Shown here: positions 13,401-23,471 of the stretch, in pieces
How the letters are laid out: the number at the start of each line of letters is the position of its first letter
Position numbering within the stretch: position 1 is the first letter of the stretch
Origin: Sphagnum compactum
Taxonomy: Eukaryota; Bryophyta; Sphagnopsida; Sphagnales
DNA: 64,000 bases
NCBI GenBank assembly: GCA_965153455.1
Contig: OZ234503.1
Coordinates: forward strand, 3,286,001 to 3,350,000
Direction of reading: 5' to 3'
Made by a program: the position numbers and the translations under genes
The notes under the pieces: generated by a model
What the model saw: only the letters and a program-made list of their open reading frames with translations
The model's database searches: none
What the model was told of the DNA's origin: nothing

Positions 13401-13960
13401 TTTCCTTGTTCTTTCGCAATGGAATTTTTTTCCTTTTGTTCCCAAAAAATAAAAATAAAAAAATTTCCTTGGATAAAGCAATTATCTCTTTTTTTTTTTG
13501 TCTCTAGCCTATGGACTTCTCAACTATTATCACTGTTGTGATACTTCTTATAAGGTTCGACGCTTAGTAGACTATTAAGTGAGATGGTTAACGTTATTCA
13601 CACCAGCAGGTAAGCACCGATGTAGTACCAAAGAGGTGATTGTCAAATATACTAAGGGGCCATAAAAAACCTAAAACAAGGAATTTAAAAAAAGAAAAAA
13701 GCATAAGTACTGTGTTAGAATCCTGAAAGTTTATCGTAGTTGCACATTGACTCTTACTTCACTCAAAATTTTTTTTTTGTTTTTAAGAAAAAACAAACAA
13801 ATTCAGACCACAAAATCCAGCAATTTCATTGCCACATGACAGTTTTTCTGCACACCTCCAACAAGCCTAATTCAACACCCTCTGTATATGAGTAAAGTAA
13901 TATTATGAGCCTTACTCGACAGGGTTAAAAAGAAACGACGACAACAATGAAACAAAGAAG
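10440..13960. other. AT-rich intergenic DNA
   Basis: About 3.5 kb with no recognisable gene, RNA or structured repeat. Plus-strand frames at 11997-12245 and 12667-12864 are Phe/Cys/Leu-rich chance frames. A short CA run lies near 13170. Confidence 0.5.
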
Positions 13961-14485
13961 GGGGTAGAAAATATGGGAACCGTATGACCTTGGCCATTTC
14001 AACACATGTCCATCAAATAATTAATTAAAAATTTAAATTTCATTTCAAAAAATGAAATATTCCCAAATATTCACTAGTATATGCCTTCACAATATTTTTT
14101 GATTTGGAAGAAATAATTTTTGAAAATTTCAACAACATTTCTGAAAATAATATAATTAGTGTGGAATTGGCCAAGGTACTAGGGTAGTCATTCATTCATT
14201 CATTCATGCCAGAAGTTTTTGCAGTAAGTTGGTATTGTAAACAAATCTATTCTTGGTGGTGGGTGGCAATGGAAAGCATGCACATATAAACAATACTTTG
14301 AACTGGACCCTCTTGAATGCTATGTGACAAATACCTTAAAAGACTTGGCAGAAATGGCAAATACAAGTGTGAAGAGGTAATTGAGTGGGGGGTGGGGGGT
14401 GGGGATATTTGTCGGGGTCAGGGTCAAAGCCTGGTTGGTTGCTGGCTGTAGTATGCAAGCATATTACATACTTATCCACCAACAA
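13961..14485. other. intergenic DNA of mixed composition
   Basis: Less AT-biased than the preceding block, with a CATT microsatellite near 14190 and a G-rich run near 14390. Nothing coding is seen. Confidence 0.5.
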
Positions 14486-14523
14486 GGGTTTAGGGTTTAT
14501 GACACCCTAAACCCTAAACCCTA
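14486..14523. repeat. head-to-head telomere-like repeats
   Basis: Two TTTAGGG-type units (14486-14499) are followed after 5 bases by about two and a half CCCTAAA units (14505-14523). The pair forms a short inverted repeat of plant telomere sequence. Single telo-box words (AAACCCTA) also occur near 14938, 15686 and 46214. Confidence 0.85.
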
Positions 14524-15241
14524 CCGAGACACACACGGTTGTACCAGTAATTTCTGACACTCTTCACACTAGAAGTAAGTCCTGCCATACCCTCATCATC
14601 ATAGCTAATCTATGTTCATGCATTTTGTCATATATAGTGTATGCAAAAGGCTCTCATGATCATAAATCATAATTTCAAATCAAATATGAATGAATACTCA
14701 CCCAAATTTTTTTTGCGTTTGAGGAATTGTTTGATCACAAGCTTACTACAACAAGATAAAAGGAAGGAAGGGGAGGGAGGGGGAGGGTTGATTGATGGGG
14801 GGGAGGGATTAATTATTTTTAATTGTTTTTAATTTCTCCCAAATGCATGCATGCATGCATGCATGGCAGCCAAATGAATGAGAGCAGTTGGGAACAAGCT
14901 AGTTAGTACTTGAGCTGGGTTCAGGTGTGGCAGGTTTTAGGGTTGTGTTGTGGTAAAAAATAGAGGAGTTAACAATTTGACAGAGAGGGTGCCAGTGGGC
15001 AGGTTAGTTGGGTGTAAGTACTTAAGGGGAGGGGAAAAAAAAAACACATTATTGGCAGAGTATGTCAGGGCAAGGCTTTGAATACTACCTTGCCTACTAC
15101 AGAGGACTCATCCTGGTTGTGGATGAGGGACTGGGTGTGGGCTTCCATGAAATCAAAGCATGGTCAAGTCAAGGGCCACCAGTCTCACAGTCCCCTCTTT
15201 AAAAAACCCAAGTGGAGTTCCAAAGCAACAAGAAGAAGAAG
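14524..15241. other. intergenic DNA
   Basis: Contains purine-rich and GCAT repeats, then a short block of higher complexity (15078-15240) with no motif I can assign. Confidence 0.5.
14843..14866. repeat. (GCAT)n microsatellite
   Basis: About six tandem GCAT units, self-complementary on both strands. Confidence 0.95.
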
Positions 15242-15586
15242 AAGGGGTGTGTCAGTCACACTGTGGCCTTGCCATTTACATTAAAAAGTAAGTATCTTAA
15301 GGAGAAAAGAAGAATTATGGAAACTCAAATATTTCACCATGCAAAAAATATAATCTTCTTAAAAATATCCTCTAAAACAAACCAAAACCATCAAGACATT
15401 ATAACTCTATAACTGATCTCAAGTTTCAACACAAGCCAAAATATCATCTTTCGAAAATCCTCACATAAAAAAATAGAGCTACTAACTAACTAGGGGGCCA
15501 ATAAAAATCCCTTAAGCTACTATGCTCTAGAATTAATCTAAACACAACAATATCATCCTTCTTGCCTTGGTAGGCCAACAAACAAC
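15242..15586 (+). repeat. 330-bp dispersed repeat, copy A
   Basis: Begins 'aaggggtgtgtca', then 'gtggccttgccatttaca', 'aaactcaaatatttcaccat', 'aagccaaaatatcatcttt', 'agggggccaataaaaatccc', and ends 'gccttggtaggccaacaaa'. The same words in the same order occur at 17234 and 60591 (plus) and at 58245 (minus). There are no long open frames and no clear terminal repeats. It behaves as a non-autonomous mobile repeat, but its class is not evident. Confidence 0.8.
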
Positions 15587-16187
15587 CACCCCCAATTCCT
15601 AAATAAGTCCCCAAAATCCTCACCTACTTCACCCCACCTGCAGCAACCCACTGGGTCCCCCTCCCTGCTGAGTCCTGACCTGACTTAGGGTTTAGAGTTT
15701 AAAACCCTAGTAGCTAGCTTGTGCCAGAAAATCTAGGTCCTTGTAAGATGGGCACTTACTACTTCCCTTGAAGACTTGTGTGCCTTCTTTCTTCTTCAGA
15801 TACAATGTTCCACAATGATTAATAAACACAACAGTGCAGTGTCTGGATGAGTCTTTCAAGCAACTTTGGCATAGACAGACAGATGAATGAGTGACCAGGG
15901 TTAGATGGAGGGCAGGAAGGGGATGCAGGAAGGGGGTGGGGATGAATGAAAAAAAAATCTACAAGTAGTGCATCCTTGAGTCTTCTAAAGAGCAAAAGTA
16001 AAGTGGTGGTTTTTTGGGTGCAAAAAATAGCCAAACACCCACCACCTCCATCCAGTTCAGTGATTTTTTGGGGACAAATTCTATCATTTTCTTGACCAAA
16101 GAAATTGAGAAACTTGTGGAAATATATTATACCTTCTTCTAGTTTGAATTCAACTAATTTTTGGTAATTTTTCTGTAAAGCACTAGA
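15587..16187. other. intergenic DNA
   Basis: No gene is recognised. The 128-codon minus-strand frame (15819-16205) has no family signature and runs into the neighbouring repeat. Confidence 0.5.
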
Positions 16188-16405
16188 AAGGTGCATTTTG
16201 CACACTTTATGCTAGGGACTCTAGTGTTGAGTGTCCCTTAACACCATGCTAGCCATTTAAAACTTAAACCTAGTTATCACGAAAATTTTATGTTAAGCTA
16301 ACATTTGCTCAATTCAACTATCGCCCATTTCATATTTGGCACCACCTAGGACGCCACCTAGATTTTCATTTTAACACTGAGTTAACATCAAGTGTGAATA
16401 TACCA
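16188..16405 (+). mobile_element. short inverted-repeat element (MITE family 1), diverged copy
   Basis: Diverged relative of the element at 16550, with the same order of words: aaggtgcatt, then cttaacaccatgctag, cctaggacgccacctagat, and gtgtgaatataccat at the end. It lies 145 bp upstream of the better copy in the same orientation. Confidence 0.65.
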
Positions 16406-16549
16406 TAAGACTTCATAATTTTTTTGATAATCACAAAGATTGGAGAAAAAAAGGTTAGGTACCGATCTTGTTTATACACTTGAAAGAACTATCTATAAAG
16501 TGTCCTTGGTGTAGGACCCCCAAAATGCAAAAAAAAATATTTAACTTTA

Positions 16550-16765
16550 AAGGTGCATTCACACTTGGTGTTAAGGATTCTAGTATTAAGTCACCTAACA
16601 CCAAGCTAGTCATTTAGGACCTAAACCTATTTCCCATGAAGATTTTATGTTAAGTTAACATTCACATAATGTTAAACAATCACCCATTTAACATTGGGTG
16701 CCACCTAAGATGCCACCTAGATTTTCACTTAACACTGACTTAACATTCGGTGTGAATGCACCACA
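16550..16765 (+). mobile_element. short inverted-repeat element (MITE family 1)
   Basis: About 215 bp. The left end aaggtgcattcacac is matched by the inverted right end gtgtgaatgcacc, and the inner parts (ttggtgttaag / cttaacatt) also pair, giving terminal repeats of roughly 25 bp. There is no coding sequence. TTA lies directly before the left end and just beyond the right end, which fits PIF/Harbinger-type insertion, although the right boundary is not exact. Three more copies lie in the window. Confidence 0.75.
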
Positions 16766-16980
16766 TTATTGGGTTTAATTTTGTTAGCACCAGATGATGT
16801 AGAATGTCCTTGGGGTTCATGTAGGGCTAAGGATTTTGTTTTTCCTTTGGTGTTCTGGCCCATCACTTAGTAGCCTATTTTCTGTGTCTGATGATAAATT
16901 ATGCATATCACCACTCTCATGTTGTCCCTCACCATTTTGAAGATTTTTCTTTTCCCTCTAAGCTGATGGGAATTATGCTC
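16766..16980. other. intergenic DNA
   Basis: No feature recognised. Confidence 0.5.
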
Positions 16981-17215
16981 CTTTGTCAAGTATTACTTAT
17001 ACATCTCTCTCCGTGGGGCTTTCATTGAGCATTTCGCAGGTGGCGTTCGTGAAGAGGGCTTTACGCCATCATGCAACACCCTCAGGCGGTGGTGTTCCCC
17101 AAAGTAAAAGGCCCTCGCCCTCCGGCCTTGGGGGCTTGTTATTTCAGGAATGCCCCTGCTCTTGGGTGTTACCCTACATGTAAAAGACCTAACCTTTTTT
17201 TAAAAGTGTATTGGG
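16981..17215. other. GC-rich block of unknown origin beside repeat copy B
   Basis: This is a GC-rich island in AT-rich DNA. Overlapping frames of 66 and 92 codons cover it, and I recognise neither. A CCCCAA/TTGGGG and GGCC/GGCC pairing near 17097-17133 would fold as a hairpin. It could be a captured gene piece or part of a larger repeat that includes copy B. Confidence 0.4.
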
Positions 17216-17233
17216 ATGTCACATTACATAACA

Positions 17234-17565
17234 AACAAGGGGTGTGTCACATTGTGGCCTTGCCATTTACATTTAACAATACATTGAGGAAAAAGAAGAA
17301 TTATGAAAACTCAAATATTTCACCATGCAAAATATATAATCTTCTTTGAAAAAAATCCTCTAAAAAGAAACCAAAATCCTTCAAGATATTATTAACTCTA
17401 TAATGAACTAATCTCAAGTTTCAACACAAACCAAAATATCATCTTTCAAAAATCCTCATATAAAAATAGACCTATTATTATTAGGTAGGGGGCCAAATCC
17501 CCTTAAGCTACCATACTCTATAATGAATCTAAACACACATATACTTGCCTTGGTAGGCAAGAGCA
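17234..17565 (+). repeat. 330-bp dispersed repeat, copy B
   Basis: Same order of shared words as copy A, starting with 'aacaaggggtgtgtcac'. That longer 5' start is shared with copies C (60591) and D (58540, minus strand), and copy A lacks it. It ends in 'ttgccttggtaggcaa'. Confidence 0.8.
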
Positions 17566-17835
17566 ATAATTTTGTCCATTTCTCACATAGGCTTTATGAT
17601 CTTTGTAAAGCATGCTTATTCTCTTTGTCGGCTTTACAAAAATTCGTAAAGCTCACTTCTCTTCTTGTCATTTGTTGCATTGTCGTTCAACTACAAGAAT
17701 CTTTATGTGCAATAAAGCCCTTGGCCAAGGTCTTTACCAAAATACAGGCTTGTGCTCAACTTGGTTTCACATGGGCACAAGGGCCCCCTATTCACTGACC
17801 CATTTAAAAATCATATAATGTAAAAATATAATTGG
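17566..17835. other. intergenic DNA
   Basis: Two overlapping plus-strand frames (91 and 68 codons) without any recognised motif. No gene is called. Confidence 0.5.
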
Positions 17836-18030
17836 AGGGTGGCGGGACGATGTTTTTCATTTTCCTTTGTTCCCTCCATGTTCCCTTCAAGTTCTCAATG
17901 TGTTCCCTAAGTTCTCAATGTGTTCTGCAAGGGTGTTCCCAATAGCACCTCGCTTTAATCCCATATGTTTTGCTCAAAGTCCTCCTATTTAACCTATATT
18001 GGTGGGCCAAAGGGGGAGGCAATCCATTAG
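17836..18030 (-). repeat. dispersed repeat family 3, copy 2 (inverted)
   Basis: The reverse complement matches 7921-8142 and 31600-31795: ttggcccaccaatata..., catatgggattaaagcgagg, gggaaca, acattgagaac. No coding capacity. Confidence 0.6.
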
Positions 18031-19790
18031 GGGGGGGCTGCCACTAAGTTGTGAAAAATACTTGGTGCTGCATATAAGTTTATAACTCACCTTCCTTAGG
18101 AGATGAGAAGTGGCATTTCCTTTAATGAATAGAAGCCCCAATAGTGTTCTTAGGAAGGGCTACTAGTCACTTTGTACCACTAAAGAACCACACTTGGAAT
18201 CAAGTTTCCAATTCTAATTATGTGTGCAACAAGAACCAAAATACATCACCTTGAGATTCTTGGTAGATTTTTGTTCATTCTTATGGGGGTGAGTAGTTTA
18301 AGTTCTCTCTCATTCCAAGCCCACTTGAGGTTGGTGTAGGAGCTTCTTCTTATGGTGGCAGTGCCATGCGTACCCCCTTTGACCAACTTGTAAAGAGGGG
18401 GTGTAGGTCAGTTTCAGGAGAACATTTCAAAAAGATTGCACAACCATTTTTTTTTCAACATCCTTTCTGATTTGCCTATGGATTTGCATTGCTAAGGTCT
18501 TGCATAGGGCCAGGAGTGGGTTCTTAGTTGTTTCCCTATCCAATCATTCCTTTTTTTTGTTTGGCTTTAAATGTTTTTTTTTCCATGATGTGCACCAATT
18601 TGGGCCTCCCCTGTCCATTGGCCTTTGGCTTGTCACATTGCATCTATGGCCAACCTTTAGACCCCATGGGGATCCACCTTCTTCATTGTTCTCCTGGTGA
18701 GGAAAGGACAGCGTCCCATGATGTTGTGTGAGATGCCTTTGCATCCATTGCAATAGATGTAGGTTTTCATGTTGCACACAAACAAACCCACATTATTATG
18801 TCACCTACCTTTTAATCTTCATGTCAGCGAATCAACATTGTGCTTTTGGTCGATGGCATTCATGTGTAGGCTAATGTCATCATTGTTGACCCCATTCAAA
18901 TGTATTTGGTTTTACGTGCTGCATTGTTTCATGGTGTGGTTATAATGGTAGCGACTCAGAAAAAGGAAGGACTTTATTGAAATTGGTATCCTGCAAACTT
19001 GTTTTTCCCTTTTGCCATTGAGGTTTCGGGTGTTTACATCAACAAACCAACAATGTTTTCATTGTTGTGCTAACATGGCATGGGTAGCAAAAGGCTTTGA
19101 AGGCCCACTTCATTTGATTTTGTGTGTGTTTTATAGGCAAAGGGTGTTAGAGGCAATTTACAATGGGCACATGTTCCATCTATTTCGAACAAGTTGTTAT
19201 TGTTAATGAGGGTTCTTCTATGCTACCTGTTCTTTTTAGTGTACCTCCCCTCTCCTTTTCTGACATGCTTCTTATGAGAAGGGGGGTTGGGTACATAACT
19301 TTTTCCCACTCCTTTTACTTTCCCACTTGCCCGCTTGCCCGCTTGGTTGGTTGAAGGTTTTTGTTTTCTAGCCTAGTTGTGGGTCTTTTTTTTATATTCC
19401 TTGTTCTCCCCCTCCATTGGGTGCTTTGTCTTAATAAAATTTGGAGGGTTTCATCAAATACATGTATTTGGACCCAAAAAAAAAACTAGAATGAGGGTTG
19501 ATTATCATTTTGTTCACAACTCAAACCTAGCTTAGTGAAAATTGAATTGGAATCGGGTCCAATTTTTAAAACCATGATCAAACTGGTTTTAAAAAACCAA
19601 ACTTGGAACCAAGCTTTTTTATTTCATTTATGTATTGAACTAAAATTGAAACTAAAATTGAAAAAGTTCATTTAAAATTATAATTGGAGGTTCTTCATAA
19701 AATTAACAAATTGCCTAACACTAGGTTCAACCAACTCCTACCTATGGTTATGGTGTTTGACATCCAGTTCAAATTCTAGTTGCCTTCACC
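18031..19790. other. intergenic DNA, possibly a much-decayed minus-strand coding relic
   Basis: Higher complexity than the surrounding AT-rich blocks. On the minus strand between about 19100 and 18380 several stop-broken segments (for example the 77-codon frame at 18544-18777) look protein-like in composition, but I cannot match them to a family. Treated as unclassified. Confidence 0.35.
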
Positions 19791-19794
19791 ATAA

Positions 19795-19865
19795 AGAACA
19801 AACCATATTAGTGGGTTGGGCATTGAGAACAAACCATACTGGTGGGTTGGGCATTGAAAACAACC
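19795..19865 (+). repeat. 37-bp tandem duplication
   Basis: Two adjacent copies of 'gaacaaaccata' followed by 'tggtgggttgggcattga' with few differences. Confidence 0.8.
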
Positions 19866-21110
19866 CAATTGGGTATGTCAAATTGTAGTTTATGTTGTCA
19901 TGTGTTCTTGGCAAGAAATTGAAAAACATTATAGTATGGATTTTCTTCATTTGAAAATATCTTGTTAAACATTAATTTTCAGCATGCATAGTAAGACAAG
20001 GGGGAAAAGTGGGTGGGTTTAGGGTTTGTGATATTATGTGATTTAGCACATTAATTACATTTGTGGCTATATATATATAGGTTACATTTAAAGCTATTTT
20101 TTACTATTCACATTTTTATTAGTGCACCAACCAACATTGTGACCAAAAATCCATATTGGGTTAACATTTATGTGACATAAACCAATGGCATTAAAACACC
20201 ATTTTGGGTTGTAACAAAAGTAAGCACATGTATATCTAGTCTTTTCAATTACATAACATGTTTGTTTAATAATTGTAAAATGTCTCAAGTTAACTGCGTT
20301 CAATATATAACAAATTGGTCCAAATCATAAGGTCCCAATTTAAATATGAATGGATTATATACACTACATAGTGAATTGGGTCCCTTACATAACGACCCCA
20401 TTCTACTACAGTAGATTCAATGAATTATATAATGAAACAGGTTGACTACATAGTGACCTAATTCACATATGGGTGGATTGGGATTTAGGGCTAAGTAAAG
20501 TTATTTCACTATGAAGGCCCCATAGTGATTTAGGTTAGTGAATTCAGCCCACATTTTGTACTAGTGCATGTACATAATAATATAATGTGACTTTTTTTGG
20601 GTCATAAGAATTTTATGTAAATGTTTTTTAAATAATTTTTTGATTAATTAATATAAAATTTCCATGTCATCTTGATTAGTTAACCCATTATTTCAAAATT
20701 AAATACCAAGGAGGTGGGTGTGAGTTCTACATGCATGTTTGTACCCAACTTCACTTTTGCATTTAGCAAATGTTTGCCATGTTTGTCTTCAGTTGGTTGT
20801 CTTTCGTTAATTCATTAAAACATGCATGATGATTTTTTGTTATTTGTATAGAATTTGAAGATAAAGCCACCTTTTTAAAACTAGTTGGTGATGTTGCAAG
20901 CAAAGGGTCGACATCAAGCTTGCTCAAAAAATTTGCAATTCCTCACCCCACTAAGCTTGAAATATTTTCAAGTTTCTTAAAAAGCAATTATGCATGTTGG
21001 GAAATGTGAACAGAATCATCATGCTTTTGTTTTTGAAAGTCAAAATTTTTATAGAGTTGTAACAAGGGAATTGTCTTATTTTTAAAAAAGGAAAGAACAT
21101 TTCATTGCAA
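19866..21110. other. AT-rich intergenic DNA
   Basis: Words such as 'gaattgggtcccttacataa' and 'acatagtgacctaattc' recur loosely at 20300-20530, suggesting a drifting tandem unit. The end 'tactagtg' near 20565 is like the CACTAGTA end of the foldback at 35380. Confidence 0.45.
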
Positions 21111-21114
21111 AAGA

Positions 21115-21715
21115 ATCTAGGGTGGAATAACTTTAAATAGCCAAAAGTAACATATTTAGAATAATTTATAATTTAACCAAAAGTAACTTAAGGTGGAATG
21201 GTTTAAAATAACCAAAAGTAACCTATGTAAAATAGTTAAAAGTAACCTAAAGTGGAATAGTTTAGAATAACCAAAATTAGTTTATAATAATTTAGAATTG
21301 CCAAAAGTAATTTAGGGTGGATGGTTTATAATTAATAACCAAATGTAATTTAGAATAGCTAAATGTAGCCTAGGATGGAATAGCCAAAAAAATTCAAAAG
21401 TAGCCTAAAATAACCTAGAATTGCCAAAAGTAGGGTTAAGGTGAAATAACCTATAATAACCAAAAAAATAATTGTTAAAAGTAAATTGGGGTGAAATAAC
21501 TTAGAATAGTTCAAAATAAATTAAAATAATTTGGAACTACCAAAAAAAACCTATAATAGCCAAATAACTCAAAATAGCCCAAAAAAACCAGAAATATTAG
21601 AAAGTAGCAGAGGGTGAAATAGCCTATAATAACCAAAAGTACCTTAAAATTGTCAAAAGTAGCTTAGGGTGAAATAATTTACAATAGCATATAATAGCCT
21701 AGCCTAATTAGTATT
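21115..21715 (+). repeat. degenerate satellite, unit about 20-40 bp
   Basis: About 600 bp made of drifting copies of 'aatagccaaaagtaacctaggtggaat'-like wording. The core 'ccaaaagta' occurs roughly ten times, with 'tagggtg' or 'taaggtg' following. It is too degenerate for a fixed period and is non-coding. Confidence 0.75.
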
Positions 21716-21719
21716 AGAA

Positions 21720-21970
21720 AAATATTGTCCATTTTTTTAAAAAAAATCCTTGTCAAAAGAATGATTGTTGAAATGTTATTTAACAATACTCAAAATTTAT
21801 TTTGGTCAAATGATTTCAAATTTTCAAAAAGAAATAAATGTAATTTTTTACATTGTTGTACAAGTTTATTTATTTAATTAATTTATTTAAAATATGAAAT
21901 TTCAAAAGTTGATGTTTGTGTAATGTTTAAAATGAAGTATTCAATAAATAAAATGCATGGTATTAGTTGA
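21720..21970. other. AT-rich intergenic DNA
   Basis: No feature recognised. Confidence 0.5.
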
Positions 21971-21971
21971 A

Positions 21972-22110
21972 TACAATAAATGAAGTAGTTTGGTGGTAAA
22001 GATGTTTGTTGTCATCTTTGGGGTTCAAGGTTCAAGCCTTGCTAAGGATGTGATTGTGGTCAATGGTGGTATGTTGATTGAATATTCCCCTTAAGCTACA
22101 TAAGTTGTTT
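21972..22110 (+). mobile_element. possible tRNA-derived SINE head
   Basis: 'gtttggtggtaaagatg' at about 21988 resembles a tRNA A box, and 'ggttcaagcc' at about 22029 fits the B box consensus GGTTCRANNC. Their spacing of roughly 40 bases suits an RNA polymerase III internal promoter. The region does not fold as a real tRNA, and no tail or target duplication was found. A tRNA-derived SINE fragment is the best guess. Confidence 0.3.
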
Positions 22111-23130
22111 ACATGACTTATCTACTTAAGTTAGGTTTTTTTAGCCTAGCTTAGGTAATGGCACATTTCACTACCTCATAAGATGAAAATCATGAAATTA
22201 CCAATAAATTTTAGTATATATTTTTTATTTTTTATACAAACATGTAAATCATTAATTTGACATTATTGCCCATTGAATGGATTAGTGAAATTTTTTTGCT
22301 TGAAAATAACCTTGTTTTATTAGTTATTAATAAATCAATTCAAGTGTTCATAACAACTAGCCCTTGTTTATTAAGGGGTTGACCATTTTTGCCATGGTAA
22401 ATATGTCCAAATTCACTTTAAATATAATGAACACAAAGTGAATTTAGACACATATTAATGTAGTGATGTATATATAATAAAAAAGTTACATAAAATGAAT
22501 GTAAAACACCCCAAAAACATTTTAAAAAATATTAAACAACAAAAAACATTGGTTATATTTTTTTTAAGTGATTTTTGATACTTCATATTCATTAATTTGT
22601 TTCACATTTATACAAATTTTTTCATAATATATTTGAAACATTGGTATCAAAAATACATTAAAAAAGTTGAACACTAATTTAGCTTACCATTTTAAAATGT
22701 GAAAAAAATAAATAGTTGTTACAAATTTAATGGGTTCTAAATACATGTTTGTGCCCAATTTGTGTATTTGTTTAGTGTGATTGGAAACAACTTCGTTGCC
22801 TTTTGGAGCCCATAAATGTTCAATTAAATGTTTTTCTTTTGCATAATAATCAACATGCGAACAAAAGCATTATCTTTCTCATCATCCTTCAATTGAAGAT
22901 GTAACCAAGCTACAAGCTCACTTAAGCATTGTTCCATTATTCCACACACATGAAGTTGCATAAAAAATGAACAAAGAAAACAAATCATAATGTTTGATAT
23001 TATGCAAGTGACATAAACAAAAGGTACCAACAATTAAGGTGAGCATGTTGAAGCTTGGAACCTTGCATTGAACATGGGTGTGATTGAGATGATGGAACAA
23101 TGAATGATCATAATGTGAAACAAATGTGCA
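22111..23130. other. AT-rich intergenic DNA up to the Copia element
   Basis: Minus-strand frames at 22824-23033 and 22918-23100 show no recognised family. Nothing else is seen. Confidence 0.5.
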
Positions 23131-23135
23131 GAGAA

Positions 23136-23457
23136 TGTTGAGAATTCAAATTCAACTAATTAAATCTTAATTAGTTTTGTAGTTGGAGAAAATAACTAGG
23201 TTACTTTCATCATCATTATTATATATATTTCATTTAGTTGGTTTAATTTTTGGCTTTGGCTTCTTGGTTAAGTTTCTTGGTGTTGGTGTTTTATATCTTT
23301 TTTTTCATCATTGCAAGTTTGTATGTTTTGTGTGTGATAAGAACCTCAATGTGTTCTTAATCTTATGCTCCATGTTTGTGAGCATATTGTTTTGATATTT
23401 ATAATTTTCTTACAATAAAGATGTTTGTGTTTACATTTGATTTCCTGTTTGTTAACA
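23136..23457 (+). repeat. Copia 5' LTR
   Basis: Begins TGTTGAGAATTC and ends GTTAACA. Contains a TATA-like tract (tatatatattt, near 23220) and an AATAAA-type signal (caataaag) near 23414. It pairs with the 3' LTR over its full length. Confidence 0.92.
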
Positions 23458-23471
23458 TGGTATTAGAGCAC
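23458..23471 (+). promoter_or_regulatory. primer binding site
   Basis: TGGTATTAGAGCAC starts immediately after the LTR. The usual plant Copia site is TGGTATCAGAGC, complementary to initiator tRNA-Met; one C is changed to T. Confidence 0.85.

Noticed and set aside
13545-13620. ggttcgacgc, a B-box-like word
   Set aside because: No A box at the right distance and no cloverleaf pairing.
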